A DNA stretch of 20,241 nt from a virus. The DNA lies in the IMG/VR virus record IMGVR_UViG_3300037963_001515, positions 1-20,241 of that record, one strand, 5' to 3'. The translations under genes were made by a program, and so were the position numbers. Below the pieces are notes generated by a model. It was not told the origin of the DNA. It ran no database searches and worked only from the letters and a program-made list of their open reading frames with translations. Positions 8,835 through 16,783 of this stretch are shown piece after piece (within the stretch, counting starts at the first letter, position 1; each line of letters begins with the position of its first letter).

Positions 8835-10076
8835 TTAACGTTTTATCCATTTAGATTTACCTCTCATTACCTGAGCTATCTCATCTAACTTAATATTAGA
8901 TAATCTTATTTTAGCATTTCGTAATGCGGCGTATCTTTGTTTTTTATATTGTGGTGCTATTGCAGCTGTGCTTGTTCTTGTAGATAAAATAGAATATAAC
9001 AAATGTTGATACATAGCTTCTTCTGCTAATTTAGGTATTCTACTATCTAAATCATAAGCTAAACCATCTGATATATATTCTATTATTACTAGTTGTCCTT
9101 TTAAATTACTTGAAAAAGATATTTTACCTTCACGCTCGTTCATGTTAAACCAACCATTATATTGAGCGTATTGAGGTTCCATCCCGTATAATTCACCGTA
9201 GTTGTAATACCAAAATCCTCCATAACCCCAGTCATATCCCCACCAATCAGCTCCTTGATTAAATAAAGAATTATTAAAGTTTTGATTTATTAAATTAGTA
9301 TTAGCTCTTTTCCATCTTTCTTCTGTAATTGAAGTACCTTCTGTATTTTCACCAAAGTTATCTTGAGTTGGTTGTCCAAGACTATCTTGTAGAGGCATTT
9401 CATAAGGCGAGTCAGTTAAGTTATTTGTAGGATATAATATATGTTGTACTCCTAAAGCATCTATCCTTGATATTCTAACATAGTTTACATAATCTTGTGG
9501 TAAAGCTAAACTTAAATTATGTGGAACTGTTAACTCTTGAGATTTAATACTTTTTAATGTATCATAACTAAACTCTTGTAAACCTCTTTTAGTATGAAAT
9601 ATTACATCTGTTCTATCAACTCTAGGTATTATTTTATCTTGACCAACATAGGCAACCATAAAATTGTTAACTAAGTCTTTTACTGTAATATAAGCATAAC
9701 CACCATAGTTTTGCTCTACTGTCATACCATAAGCATCTTTATTACCATAACTACCACCTGTTAAAGTTTTTAATTGACAAACTAAAGTATGACCAACAGG
9801 TATACCACCAACCGCAGATATTTGAACTACGTTATCTACTACATCGTAAGGTAATATATATTCTGTATAAGTTAATCCATCTGGACTGCTATATAGTTTA
9901 AAATTATTTTTAGCATAATTTATATTTGCAGGATCAAAAGCACCAAAAACTAAATCAGTGTCAAATGTAAATGTAAAATCATTTTGACCAGCTGGATCAG
10001 ATACTGTAAATCCCTGCGCACCCGCGTAATATTGTTGATTAGTTTCGGTTATTAAACCACCATTTGGTTGTGCCAT
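8835..10076 (-). CDS. Head-tail connector / tail ring protein, 413 aa
   Basis: Residues 20-105 form a beta-rich N-terminal module (FTFTFDTDLVFGAF, YTEYILPYDVVDNVVQI, PVGHTLVCQLK) that resembles the small beta domains at the base of podovirus tail fibres. Residues 128-220 and 315-413 (ITVKDLVNNFM, FSYDTLKSI, LPQDYVNYVRI, IIEYISDGLAYD, AEEAMYQHLLYSIL, MRGKSKWIKR) look like a connector or ring protein that stacks under the portal. Between them is an odd aromatic stretch (277-309) dominated by Trp, Tyr and Gly. The gene starts 3 bp after the 230-residue gene's stop and ends 3 bp before the giant tail gene. Which ring layer it forms cannot be told from sequence alone. Confidence 0.65.
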   Translation of the reverse strand: MAQPNGGLITETNQQYYAGAQGFTVSDPAGQNDFTFTFDTDLVFGAFDPANINYAKNNFKLYSSPDGLTYTEYILPYDVVDNVVQISAVGGIPVGHTLVCQLKTLTGGSYGNKDAYGMTVEQNYGGYAYITVKDLVNNFMVAYVGQDKIIPRVDRTDVIFHTKRGLQEFSYDTLKSIKSQELTVPHNLSLALPQDYVNYVRISRIDALGVQHILYPTNNLTDSPYEMPLQDSLGQPTQDNFGENTEGTSITEERWKRANTNLINQNFNNSLFNQGADWWGYDWGYGGFWYYNYGELYGMEPQYAQYNGWFNMNEREGKISFSSNLKGQLVIIEYISDGLAYDLDSRIPKLAEEAMYQHLLYSILSTRTSTAAIAPQYKKQRYAALRNAKIRLSNIKLDEIAQVMRGKSKWIKR

Positions 10077-10079
10077 GTT

Positions 10080-10772
10080 TTATGATTTTGCGTTTTGTTC
10101 TTCTGCAGCTACCGCTTGGCCAGCTACTTGTATTATTGTGGGATCATTAATTATAACACCTGCGTATGCTAATATTCTCATTATTATATTAGTTTGCTCG
10201 GATGGTGCTAATTCAAAAGCTGTAGATGCGGGAGGTGCTTGATATTCAAATTGACCTAAAGAACCTACACCGTATTGCCAAACAACATCTGAAGGTGTTT
10301 TTAAATATGATATAGTTATATTATCATTTATAGTAGTAGGGTAAATGTATAACTTGTCGTCTTCATATAAGTATATGGGAAAATGCTCAGTTGGTTGAGT
10401 TAACGGGGAAAGTAATATTTGTGTTAACTCGTTTCTTTGTGAGTATTGAGTAAGTTCTGTACCTTTATAAAACACGCTACCTAATCTATAAATATCAGTA
10501 GGTATTAAAGTAAATTCAGGTCCTACAAATGTTGTATTTCCTGTTCTTTGAAAAAACTGTAGTTTTTGTTGTATGTTTTTTACTCGGTCTGCATACTCAG
10601 TATCGTTTTGAGGAACACGGTATTGTTGATTTAAACTTTCAAAATAACTTTCAAATATATCTAGTTGCACTTGAGTAGCTACTTTATTGAACTCATCAGG
10701 TGTCATATATCCTCTTTGTTGTTGATTTAATATTAACAACACAGTTTTATATACAGTGTTTACGTTTACCAT
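10080..10772 (-). CDS. Head-completion / connector ring protein, 230 aa
   Basis: The protein starts MVNVNTVYKTVLLILNQQQRGYMTPDEF and has a helical N-terminal half (NKVATQVQLDIFESYFESLNQQYR, about residues 25-50, then YADRVKNIQQKLQFF). The C-terminal half is beta-rich (LIPTDIYRLGSVFY, FPIYLYEDDKLYIYP, NITISYLKTP) and ends in a helix. This helical-then-beta plan, together with a position after the capsid genes and before the larger ring protein, suits an adaptor that binds the portal or the next ring, in the functional niche of P22 gp4 or T7 gp11. I recall similar proteins in Bacteroidota and marine phages. A strong UUCG hairpin ends 16 bp upstream of the ATG. The start lacks a Shine-Dalgarno sequence. 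Confidence 0.65.
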   Translation of the reverse strand: MVNVNTVYKTVLLILNQQQRGYMTPDEFNKVATQVQLDIFESYFESLNQQYRVPQNDTEYADRVKNIQQKLQFFQRTGNTTFVGPEFTLIPTDIYRLGSVFYKGTELTQYSQRNELTQILLSPLTQPTEHFPIYLYEDDKLYIYPTTINDNITISYLKTPSDVVWQYGVGSLGQFEYQAPPASTAFELAPSEQTNIIMRILAYAGVIINDPTIIQVAGQAVAAEEQNAKS

Positions 10773-10788
10773 TATATTTTTATTGTTT

Positions 10789-10821
10789 AATATAGAGGCG
10801 GACGAATCCGCCCCTTATATT
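10789..10821 (-). other. Strong UUCG-tetraloop hairpin in the 5' leader of the 230-aa gene
   Basis: On the minus strand the inner stem is GGCGGA-UUCG-UCCGCC, at 10812-10797. It is extended by a G-U and a G-C pair and an AATATA/UATATT outer stem with a single bulged A, for about 14 pairs in all. It begins 2 nt after the TAA of the 271-residue gene and ends 16 nt before the next ATG. No U-tract follows (AAACAAUAAAAAUAU), so a classic intrinsic terminator is doubtful. A 3'-end stabiliser, processing site, pause site or weak terminator is as likely. The GC-rich stem stands out sharply in this AT-rich genome. Confidence 0.75.
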
Positions 10822-10823
10822 TA

Positions 10824-11639
10824 TTATAGTCTTTTTTCAATAGACTTATACACTTCAACTCCTTCATCAGTTTTAAACCATGATGCTAAAGCTGAATATG
10901 GATTTTCATCAAATGGAACAGCCATTAGTTTTCTGTCATTACTTCCCCAATGGAAAGATCTCTGATCAGATGATAATTTAATAATACCAAGCTCAACAGC
11001 ATTGATACCAAAATTTCTAAGCTGTACATTATCATCATTTGCAAGAGCTAAAAATAATTGAGGATTTTTCTTAGCAAGTAATAATAAATCTCTTTTTAAT
11101 TCTTTAGATGATAAAGATGAAACTTTTGAACCAATCTCAACTCTTACTATAGCTTCTGCATGATCAATATCCATGTTTTTAGCAGCATTTAATGCTTCTA
11201 TTTCAAACTCTATATCTTGTAATTGATCTTGAGCTACTCTTTGAGGAACATGCTCTATATATTTTTTATCACGCATAGGGTGATATAAAGAAAGTAATTG
11301 TTGTAAACCTACGTTTTCTTTAGGCACCGACAATGTTCCATCTCTAAAAATAATATGACCCATAGTTACTTCTCCTTTTTGTTCATCAACAAATGGTGAA
11401 CTCATATTTGTAGCATACCTAAGTTCTCTTTGAGTATTTTTTTCTGCATCAAACCATAACAGAGGATGTCTTCTGGTATGTTTACTAGGTATAGTAAATG
11501 TAAGTGGTTCTTTATTTCCTTTTAATAGATAAGTTCTATCTTTTATTTCCCAGCTATTTTTTTTAACTGGTTTTTCTTTTACAGGAGCAGGAGCTGTTAC
11601 AACTTCTTCAACCTGTTCTTCTTTTTTCTTTTTTGCCAT
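10824..11639 (-). CDS. Conserved-type phage head-region protein, 271 aa, function unknown
   Basis: The N-terminus is a Lys/Glu-rich then Ala/Pro-rich linker (MAKKKKEEQ, APAPVKEKPVKK, residues 1-28), followed by a compact soluble domain. Visible blocks are SWEIKDRTYLLKGNKEPLTF, HPLLWFDAEKNTQRELRYAT, SPFVDEQKGEV and the C-terminal FKTDEGVEVYKSIEKRL. I recall proteins with this LLWFD...REIRYA...SPFVDEQ layout directly behind the major capsid gene in uncultured marine phages, but know no established role. The position and flexible basic tail allow a head decoration, head-completion or DNA-contacting role, all of which is inference. The gene is isolated transcriptionally: a terminator hairpin lies upstream and a second hairpin just past its stop. 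Its 5' leader of about 25 nt is almost pure A/T. Confidence 0.75.
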   Translation of the reverse strand: MAKKKKEEQVEEVVTAPAPVKEKPVKKNSWEIKDRTYLLKGNKEPLTFTIPSKHTRRHPLLWFDAEKNTQRELRYATNMSSPFVDEQKGEVTMGHIIFRDGTLSVPKENVGLQQLLSLYHPMRDKKYIEHVPQRVAQDQLQDIEFEIEALNAAKNMDIDHAEAIVRVEIGSKVSSLSSKELKRDLLLLAKKNPQLFLALANDDNVQLRNFGINAVELGIIKLSSDQRSFHWGSNDRKLMAVPFDENPYSALASWFKTDEGVEVYKSIEKRL

Positions 11640-11661
11640 AATATAATATAATTAAATAGTT

Positions 11662-11696
11662 AAAAAGGTATATGGGCGCCGAAGCGCCCTTACCTT
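11662..11696 (-). terminator. Intrinsic terminator after the major capsid gene
   Basis: On the minus strand a perfect six-pair stem GGGCGC-UUCG-GCGCCC (11689-11674) sits inside a second six-pair stem AAGGUA/UACCUU (11696-11691 with 11670-11665), separated by a small A/AUA internal loop. A run of five U follows at 11666-11662. It starts 7 nt after the capsid gene's TAA and lies about 22 nt before the next ATG. Stem, UUCG loop and U-tract together fit a Rho-independent terminator. It may be partial, giving excess capsid mRNA, or may protect the 3' end. Confidence 0.85.
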
Positions 11697-11703
11697 ATAA
11701 TAG

Positions 11704-13161
11704 TTATACTCCTTGGAATAAAACAAAGTTGTTAGCAGCTTGAGTTACTAAACATCTTTCTGATAGGAAGTTAACTTCCATAGCATCAAGATCTGAAGTA
11801 AATGCTCCACCTGCAGAACCTGTTAACCAAGACTTCATTCTTCTATCATCACTTTGTGAAGCTCTATATCTTACGTGTAAGAAAGGTCTTCTGATGTTAG
11901 TACCAAGAACTTGATCGTATACTGTAGTAGTACCAGCTGGTATTAATACACCTTCAATAGAAGCAGGACCAACCATACCACCACGCGTAGAAGCGTCGTT
12001 TAAGTATTTCCAGTCTGTTTTATAGAAGTCATATGAACCTCTTCTGAAACCGCTAAAACCTAAGTTTAAAGCCATTTCTTCTGAGTTTTCAAATAAACCA
12101 TAAGCAGTACCACCTGCAGCACCTGAAGAAATGTTAGCTAACATATCATCAAATTCTAAAGCAGTCTCTCTATTTAAGAAAAGCATGTTCTCTTCAATAG
12201 CACCTTGAGTATCTAAGTTTCTAAGAACCTCGTCAAAATCTCCAATACCTGTAGCTGTAGAGAAACCAACTAATACATTACCTCTATCTTGGATAGCAGC
12301 AAATAAACCTTGAGAACCAATAGCTCCTGAAGCACCACCAGCAACTGCAGAACCTGCAGCAGTTAATTCTGATTCAACGCACATCATTTCTAAATAGTCT
12401 TCAAATCTAAGTCTAGTTTCAGATTCAGCTTTTAGATACCATAAATATCCTCCTGTTCCATCTTCTGTAGCAACTTCTACCCAACCGATTTGAGCCATAT
12501 CAGAACCATTAACAACATATTTGTTTCTGATAATGATAGGGTTGTTTTGGAATTGAGTAAATGCAGGGTCAACACTAATGTATTGTCCGTTTGCAAGAGT
12601 TGAAGTAGCACCAGCTCCTGGTACAAAGTTAGGAGTAACTGATCCTTTTGCATATTCAGCACCGTAAACAAATACTTTTACATTACCTACTAAACCAGCT
12701 CCTGCAATTGTAGCAGCAGTATAAGGTTCAACAGTAATAGTACCAGCACCTGGGTCAGAAATAGATACTAACGCTTTTACTTCAGCACCGAAGTCGTCCA
12801 TAATTACTACAGTCGCTCTAGCAGAAATAACGTTGTTAATATCAGCAGCACCAGTAGGGTTAACGTTAATTACGTTACCAGCTACAGTACAACCATCATA
12901 TGCAATGTGTAATCTATTTTGTTCAGACCAGATTACTTGGTCACTTGTCATAGGAAGTTCAGCACCAACCATTCTTAAGAATCCAGATAAAGTTCTGTTA
13001 CCATATCTTTCAACTTCTTGTTCGTAGATTTCCGGTAAATACTGCTGTGCAAAATCCGCAAAGTTAGCAGCTCCAGCGTCTGTCCACTGTAAATAGTTAG
13101 ACTGTAAAACCTCCTGTCTTTGTGATGGTACAATAGTACCAAATTGTGGGGTTAAAGCCAT
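11704..13161 (-). CDS. Major capsid protein
   Basis: The 485-residue protein has the look and place of a HK97-fold major capsid protein: directly after the scaffold-like gene, downstream of terminase and portal, and followed by a strong terminator. N-terminal residues 10-85 (VPSQRQEVLQSNYLQWTDAG, QQYLPEIYEQEVERYGNRT, MTSDQVIWSEQNRL) would be the N-arm and E-loop region. A beta-rich, Gly/Ala/Val-rich insertion spans about 90-200. The C-terminal half contains the spine helix candidates (EETRLRFEDYLEMM-like, 246-260; DFDEVLRNLDTQGAIEENMLFLNRETA, 308-334) and a final beta strand pair (RRPFLHVRYRASQSDDRRMKSW, 424-445; MEVNFLSERCLVTQAANNF, 461-479). No family-diagnostic residue is claimed; the call rests on gene order, length and remembered crAss-like capsid sequences. 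The leader is A-rich and lacks a Shine-Dalgarno sequence. Confidence 0.85.
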   Translation of the reverse strand: MALTPQFGTIVPSQRQEVLQSNYLQWTDAGAANFADFAQQYLPEIYEQEVERYGNRTLSGFLRMVGAELPMTSDQVIWSEQNRLHIAYDGCTVAGNVINVNPTGAADINNVISARATVVIMDDFGAEVKALVSISDPGAGTITVEPYTAATIAGAGLVGNVKVFVYGAEYAKGSVTPNFVPGAGATSTLANGQYISVDPAFTQFQNNPIIIRNKYVVNGSDMAQIGWVEVATEDGTGGYLWYLKAESETRLRFEDYLEMMCVESELTAAGSAVAGGASGAIGSQGLFAAIQDRGNVLVGFSTATGIGDFDEVLRNLDTQGAIEENMLFLNRETALEFDDMLANISSGAAGGTAYGLFENSEEMALNLGFSGFRRGSYDFYKTDWKYLNDASTRGGMVGPASIEGVLIPAGTTTVYDQVLGTNIRRPFLHVRYRASQSDDRRMKSWLTGSAGGAFTSDLDAMEVNFLSERCLVTQAANNFVLFQGV

Positions 13162-13172
13162 TTTTATTAATT

Positions 13173-14372
13173 TTAATTGTTAAAACTTCTCTTTTTAATT
13201 CTAAGTTTTGACGAATCCGTACCACTGACAGCTTTGACTTTAAAACCTTTTACAAATACATCCCCACCGGCAACTTGCCTCGGCGTATCTATAGAAGGGT
13301 TTTTAGAGCCGTCCACAACTTGTTTAATACCATCAGCTTTACCTTGCTCATAAAAATGAGTAGCAAGTTGATCGGCATTCATAGCTGTGTACATAGCTTT
13401 ATGATAACCAGCTGTATCTACCATGTCTCCTTTATCATTTAAATAAGGATTTACAAAGTTGTTAATATTAGACTGCTTATCAGCAACAGCGTTAGGATTT
13501 TTAACAGTATATCTAAATTTTTGGTCACCTACTTTAAAATCAAAACCTTTGAAATCTTCAGAAAACAATTTTTTAGTGTTGTCTTTAAATCTTTTATGCT
13601 GTTCTTCAACGATTTGTTGTTCGTCTTTATACCTATTGAAAAATTCCGTAGCCTTTTGTTGATCTTCATTAATTACATTACGAGTCTTAATAGAATCATA
13701 ATATCTATTTTTTAAATCATCTAAATGATTACGAGCTTCTGCAATAGCTTCTTTTTTAGCAAGTTTCTTTTTTTTGATGTCTCGCTCTTCATCAACTTCC
13801 TCATCATAACTAAAACTATCTTCCAGCATGAAAGATACTTCATCATCATTTAAATGAGGTTTAGTATTTTTATAGTATTCCTTTAACAATACATTTTCGT
13901 CTATATTAGTATAATCTCTATTTAATCTAACATAGTCTTCTAATGTACCTCCAGTTTGATTCATAAAATCAACTAGTTTATTTAAATTTTCAGGAACTTT
14001 TATTTCTTGTTCTACTTGTTTAACAGTTTGTTGTTCAACAGTTTCTTCAACACGCTCAATGGTTGACTCTTCTGTTTCATCTGTATTGATGATCCGTACT
14101 TCTTCTTCCATCTCTGGTAAATCTCCGGATGGTTTATCATCAGATAATTTTTCTGTTTTAGACTCTTGAACGGCATCTTCTTCTTTTTTATCTGTTAAAT
14201 CTACTTTTACAACTTCAGGTATAACTTCTCCTTGAGCTTCTGGTTTAGTTAAATCAACCTTTACTGGCTCATCATTATTTTTAGTTAAATCTTTAGTTTT
14301 TCTTTTAGGTTTAGACTTTATTTTAAAGTCACCTTCCTGTTTGACCTCTACGGCCGCTTTTTGTTCTGCCAT
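13173..14372 (-). CDS. Scaffold / prohead-core-like protein, 399 aa
   Basis: The first 125 residues are disordered, Lys/Glu/Asp-rich and low in hydrophobics. A short duplicated motif, VKVDLT, occurs at 37-42 and 55-60. Residues 127-190 form a compact helical block (LNKLVDFMNQTGGTLEDYVRL, LLKEYYKNTKPHLNDDEVSF). A charged coiled coil follows (about 190-270, EEVDEERDIKKKKLAKKEAI and onward), and the C-terminal third ends basic (KLRIKKRSF). Acidic disordered and coiled-coil regions, and a location between portal and capsid genes, are the usual marks of a scaffolding protein. I recall the YYKNTKPHL...DEEVDEER block from marine phage genomes at the same locus. No protease motif is apparent. It ends 11 bp before the capsid ATG. 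Confidence 0.7.
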   Translation of the reverse strand: MAEQKAAVEVKQEGDFKIKSKPKRKTKDLTKNNDEPVKVDLTKPEAQGEVIPEVVKVDLTDKKEEDAVQESKTEKLSDDKPSGDLPEMEEEVRIINTDETEESTIERVEETVEQQTVKQVEQEIKVPENLNKLVDFMNQTGGTLEDYVRLNRDYTNIDENVLLKEYYKNTKPHLNDDEVSFMLEDSFSYDEEVDEERDIKKKKLAKKEAIAEARNHLDDLKNRYYDSIKTRNVINEDQQKATEFFNRYKDEQQIVEEQHKRFKDNTKKLFSEDFKGFDFKVGDQKFRYTVKNPNAVADKQSNINNFVNPYLNDKGDMVDTAGYHKAMYTAMNADQLATHFYEQGKADGIKQVVDGSKNPSIDTPRQVAGGDVFVKGFKVKAVSGTDSSKLRIKKRSFNN

Positions 14373-14389
14373 AATAAAATATTATAAAA

Positions 14390-16783
14390 TTAATTAATGT
14401 CCGCGGTACCACTATACATACCTGGACTTTCTTGTTCAAAATTTACAGGTAAACCGTCAGAATTTCTTTGTTCAATCATTCTGCTTTGCTGTGTACCTTC
14501 CATTTTAGTTCTTTTATCTTTTCTATCTTCAATAAAAGCTTCTTTTTCTTTCATAGCTTCAACTCTCATTTTTTCAATTTCCATATCTAATTGATGCTTC
14601 ATTTGCATTTTTTGAATATCTAATTGAGCTTGAGTTTGAAGTCTTTGTATTTCCATTTGATTTTTAGCTTGCTCATACTGTACATTTGACGCAGTTAAAG
14701 CTTGCTGTTTTTGCATTTCTGCTTGAGCTTGTCTTTCGCTTGCTTGAGCATTAGCATCAGCTTGAGCTTTTATATTAGCTTGCTGAGCTTCTTGCATTTG
14801 CTTTTGCTTCTGCTTTCTTTTTTGCTTAAGCATTTGATTAGCAAGTTTTAAATTTTTAACTTGTCTAATATCAATTGCATCTTCTAAATCTATTCCACCT
14901 TGCTGTAGAGACATCTGTATGTTTTGCTCTAACATAGCTTTTTCTTCTTCTTCTGGTTCTAACTCTAAGAATATACCAAAATCATGAAGAGAAAGATTTT
15001 GTATTTCGCTTAATGTACCTACATTATAAGTAGAAATAGAATTTTTTAAAGAGTTTAAAGTTAAAGGATCTTTTAACGAATCAGCTATTTTAAGAGAAAT
15101 ATTTTCACATGTTCTTAGTGTTAGCCATAAACTTGCTGTTAAAATATGTCTAGTAGCTGTATTAGAAGCATTAGCAGCCATTTTTTGTAAACCTACTAAT
15201 GTATCTTTTTCAGGTAAACTACCATCTCTAGCTTCGTTTAATCCGGTCACGTCTCTTATTAACTGTAAATAATATTGATACGTTTGTATTAAACTTTGTA
15301 TTTTAGCTCCACCACTTGAAGTTTGTAATTCTTGTATAGGAACTTTACCAGGATTCATATCACCTTCTTGAGTTAATGATCTACCAACTATACTACCAGT
15401 TTGAAAATACATGTTTAATGCTTCTGCTGGATTATAATTAGTTCCATTACCTAAATCTACCTCCGCAAGTCCGTCCATATCTAAGAACACACCATCTGGT
15501 ACCATTCTAGCAATAACCTGTTGCAGCTTTAAATGTGTTATTTGAATCATATCTGCAAACCCAGTAACTCTACTTACTAGACTTTCAATACGACCTTTGT
15601 ACATACGCGGCGCACAAATTGTATAACTCATTTCTACTTTAGTTGTATCAGAAAAAGGTCTTGTCATGTTTTCTGATAGTTTCCACTCTATAAGTTGATT
15701 ATTACCTATAATTTTAGCACCTTGATATAATACTTCTATTTTTCTAGAAACTGTTTCAAAGTTGTCATTTTCTGGTGGATTAAATTGATCATCTTTTACT
15801 AACGCTTTTTGTAAACCTTGATCAGTTTGTTTTATTTTAAAAACTTGAGTGTTATAAGTTTTATATTCAAAAAATAATACTTGTACTGTATTAGGGTCAT
15901 AAGTCTGCCAACCATACATAGTTTGAGAGCTATACCCTTGAGTTTCTTGTATTTTAGTTAATTCTGCTTCTGATAAACCAGGAAATCTTTTTGCAACTTC
16001 TGGTATGGTCATTGCTTTAACTTCACCTACATAATATATATCTTCAAAATTTGGATCTTCTGTGTAAGAATATATTAAATAAGCTGGATCAACATAATCT
16101 ACTGTTACACCATTAGCTTTATTCCAGCTAGTTTTTACAGCACCTATACCTAATGTAACTAGATCTTGATTAAATCTTCTTTTAATATTTTCAAATCTAT
16201 TTTTGCTAAGTTCATTATTTATAACTTCTTCTTCAGCAATTTCAATTGATTGTTTATAAGAAAGCTGCATATGTAAATCTAACTCTTCTTTAGATTCAGG
16301 CAATGTTGCTTTGTCAGTTTGATATTCATCTAGACCTAAAGTATTCTGCAAACCATCAAGATAAGGTTTAGCAGCCATATCTTGCATTATAGCTGTAGCA
16401 TAATCAGTTCGCTTTTTTAACGCTACTGGATCTTGAGCAAAAGCTTTTATTTCATAATCTTTATTGGATAAACCATTAACAACAATATCTACAAATTTAG
16501 CTATAATAGGTACAGGTTTCCAGTCTAAATTAAGATATGATAAATCACCATTTATAGATAATTCATCTTTATATTTTTGAACTGGTTGCTCACCTTTAGC
16601 ATATAATCTTCTTTGATGAAATAAGTTGTAAGATAACGCGAAACGTGTACCATTACCTCCTTGTCTCCACCATTCTGTTTCAATAGCTTGAGCAACTTGC
16701 CTACCGTATTCCGGAGTAGCTTTTTCCGCATCAGGCACTGTCTGACTAGGAAAAGTACTAGAGTAGTTTGTTGTAATATTCAT
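14390..16783 (-). CDS. Portal protein
   Basis: The 797-residue protein follows the terminase directly, its ATG abutting the terminase TAA. The N-terminal part contains SYLNLDWKPVPIIAKFVDIVVNGL (82-105), which I associate with crAss-like portals. The wing region has alternating beta and helical segments (YVDPAYLIYSYTEDP, 230-244; VQVLFFEYKTY, 300-310; APRMYKGRIESLVSRVTGFAD, 391-411). The crown/stem region contains LIQTYQYYLQLIRDVTGLNEARDG (498-521), a common portal pattern before the stem and tunnel loop. Residues 612-770 are a very Gln/Lys/Met/Ala-rich helix that would make a long C-terminal barrel or coiled coil, as in P22-type portals. Portal dodecamers are the DNA entry channel and terminase docking site. 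Large size compared with a typical 500-700 residues is due mainly to this C-terminal helix. Confidence 0.85.
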   Translation of the reverse strand: MNITTNYSSTFPSQTVPDAEKATPEYGRQVAQAIETEWWRQGGNGTRFALSYNLFHQRRLYAKGEQPVQKYKDELSINGDLSYLNLDWKPVPIIAKFVDIVVNGLSNKDYEIKAFAQDPVALKKRTDYATAIMQDMAAKPYLDGLQNTLGLDEYQTDKATLPESKEELDLHMQLSYKQSIEIAEEEVINNELSKNRFENIKRRFNQDLVTLGIGAVKTSWNKANGVTVDYVDPAYLIYSYTEDPNFEDIYYVGEVKAMTIPEVAKRFPGLSEAELTKIQETQGYSSQTMYGWQTYDPNTVQVLFFEYKTYNTQVFKIKQTDQGLQKALVKDDQFNPPENDNFETVSRKIEVLYQGAKIIGNNQLIEWKLSENMTRPFSDTTKVEMSYTICAPRMYKGRIESLVSRVTGFADMIQITHLKLQQVIARMVPDGVFLDMDGLAEVDLGNGTNYNPAEALNMYFQTGSIVGRSLTQEGDMNPGKVPIQELQTSSGGAKIQSLIQTYQYYLQLIRDVTGLNEARDGSLPEKDTLVGLQKMAANASNTATRHILTASLWLTLRTCENISLKIADSLKDPLTLNSLKNSISTYNVGTLSEIQNLSLHDFGIFLELEPEEEEKAMLEQNIQMSLQQGGIDLEDAIDIRQVKNLKLANQMLKQKRKQKQKQMQEAQQANIKAQADANAQASERQAQAEMQKQQALTASNVQYEQAKNQMEIQRLQTQAQLDIQKMQMKHQLDMEIEKMRVEAMKEKEAFIEDRKDKRTKMEGTQQSRMIEQRNSDGLPVNFEQESPGMYSGTADIN

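Noticed and set aside
8536-8838. Plus-strand 100-codon open frame opposite the start of the giant tail gene
   Set aside because: Antisense shadow of the signature-bearing N-terminus of the 1584-residue protein; no promoter or coding bias of its own.
12477-12671. Minus-strand 64-codon frame inside the capsid gene
   Set aside because: Out-of-frame Leu-rich shadow fully within the capsid protein; nothing suggests programmed overlap.
13182-13209. AAAACTT...AAGTTTT inverted repeat just before the capsid gene
   Set aside because: Seven weak A/T-rich pairs around a 14-nt loop are expected by chance in this composition, and it overlaps the scaffold-like gene's coding end with no U-tract.
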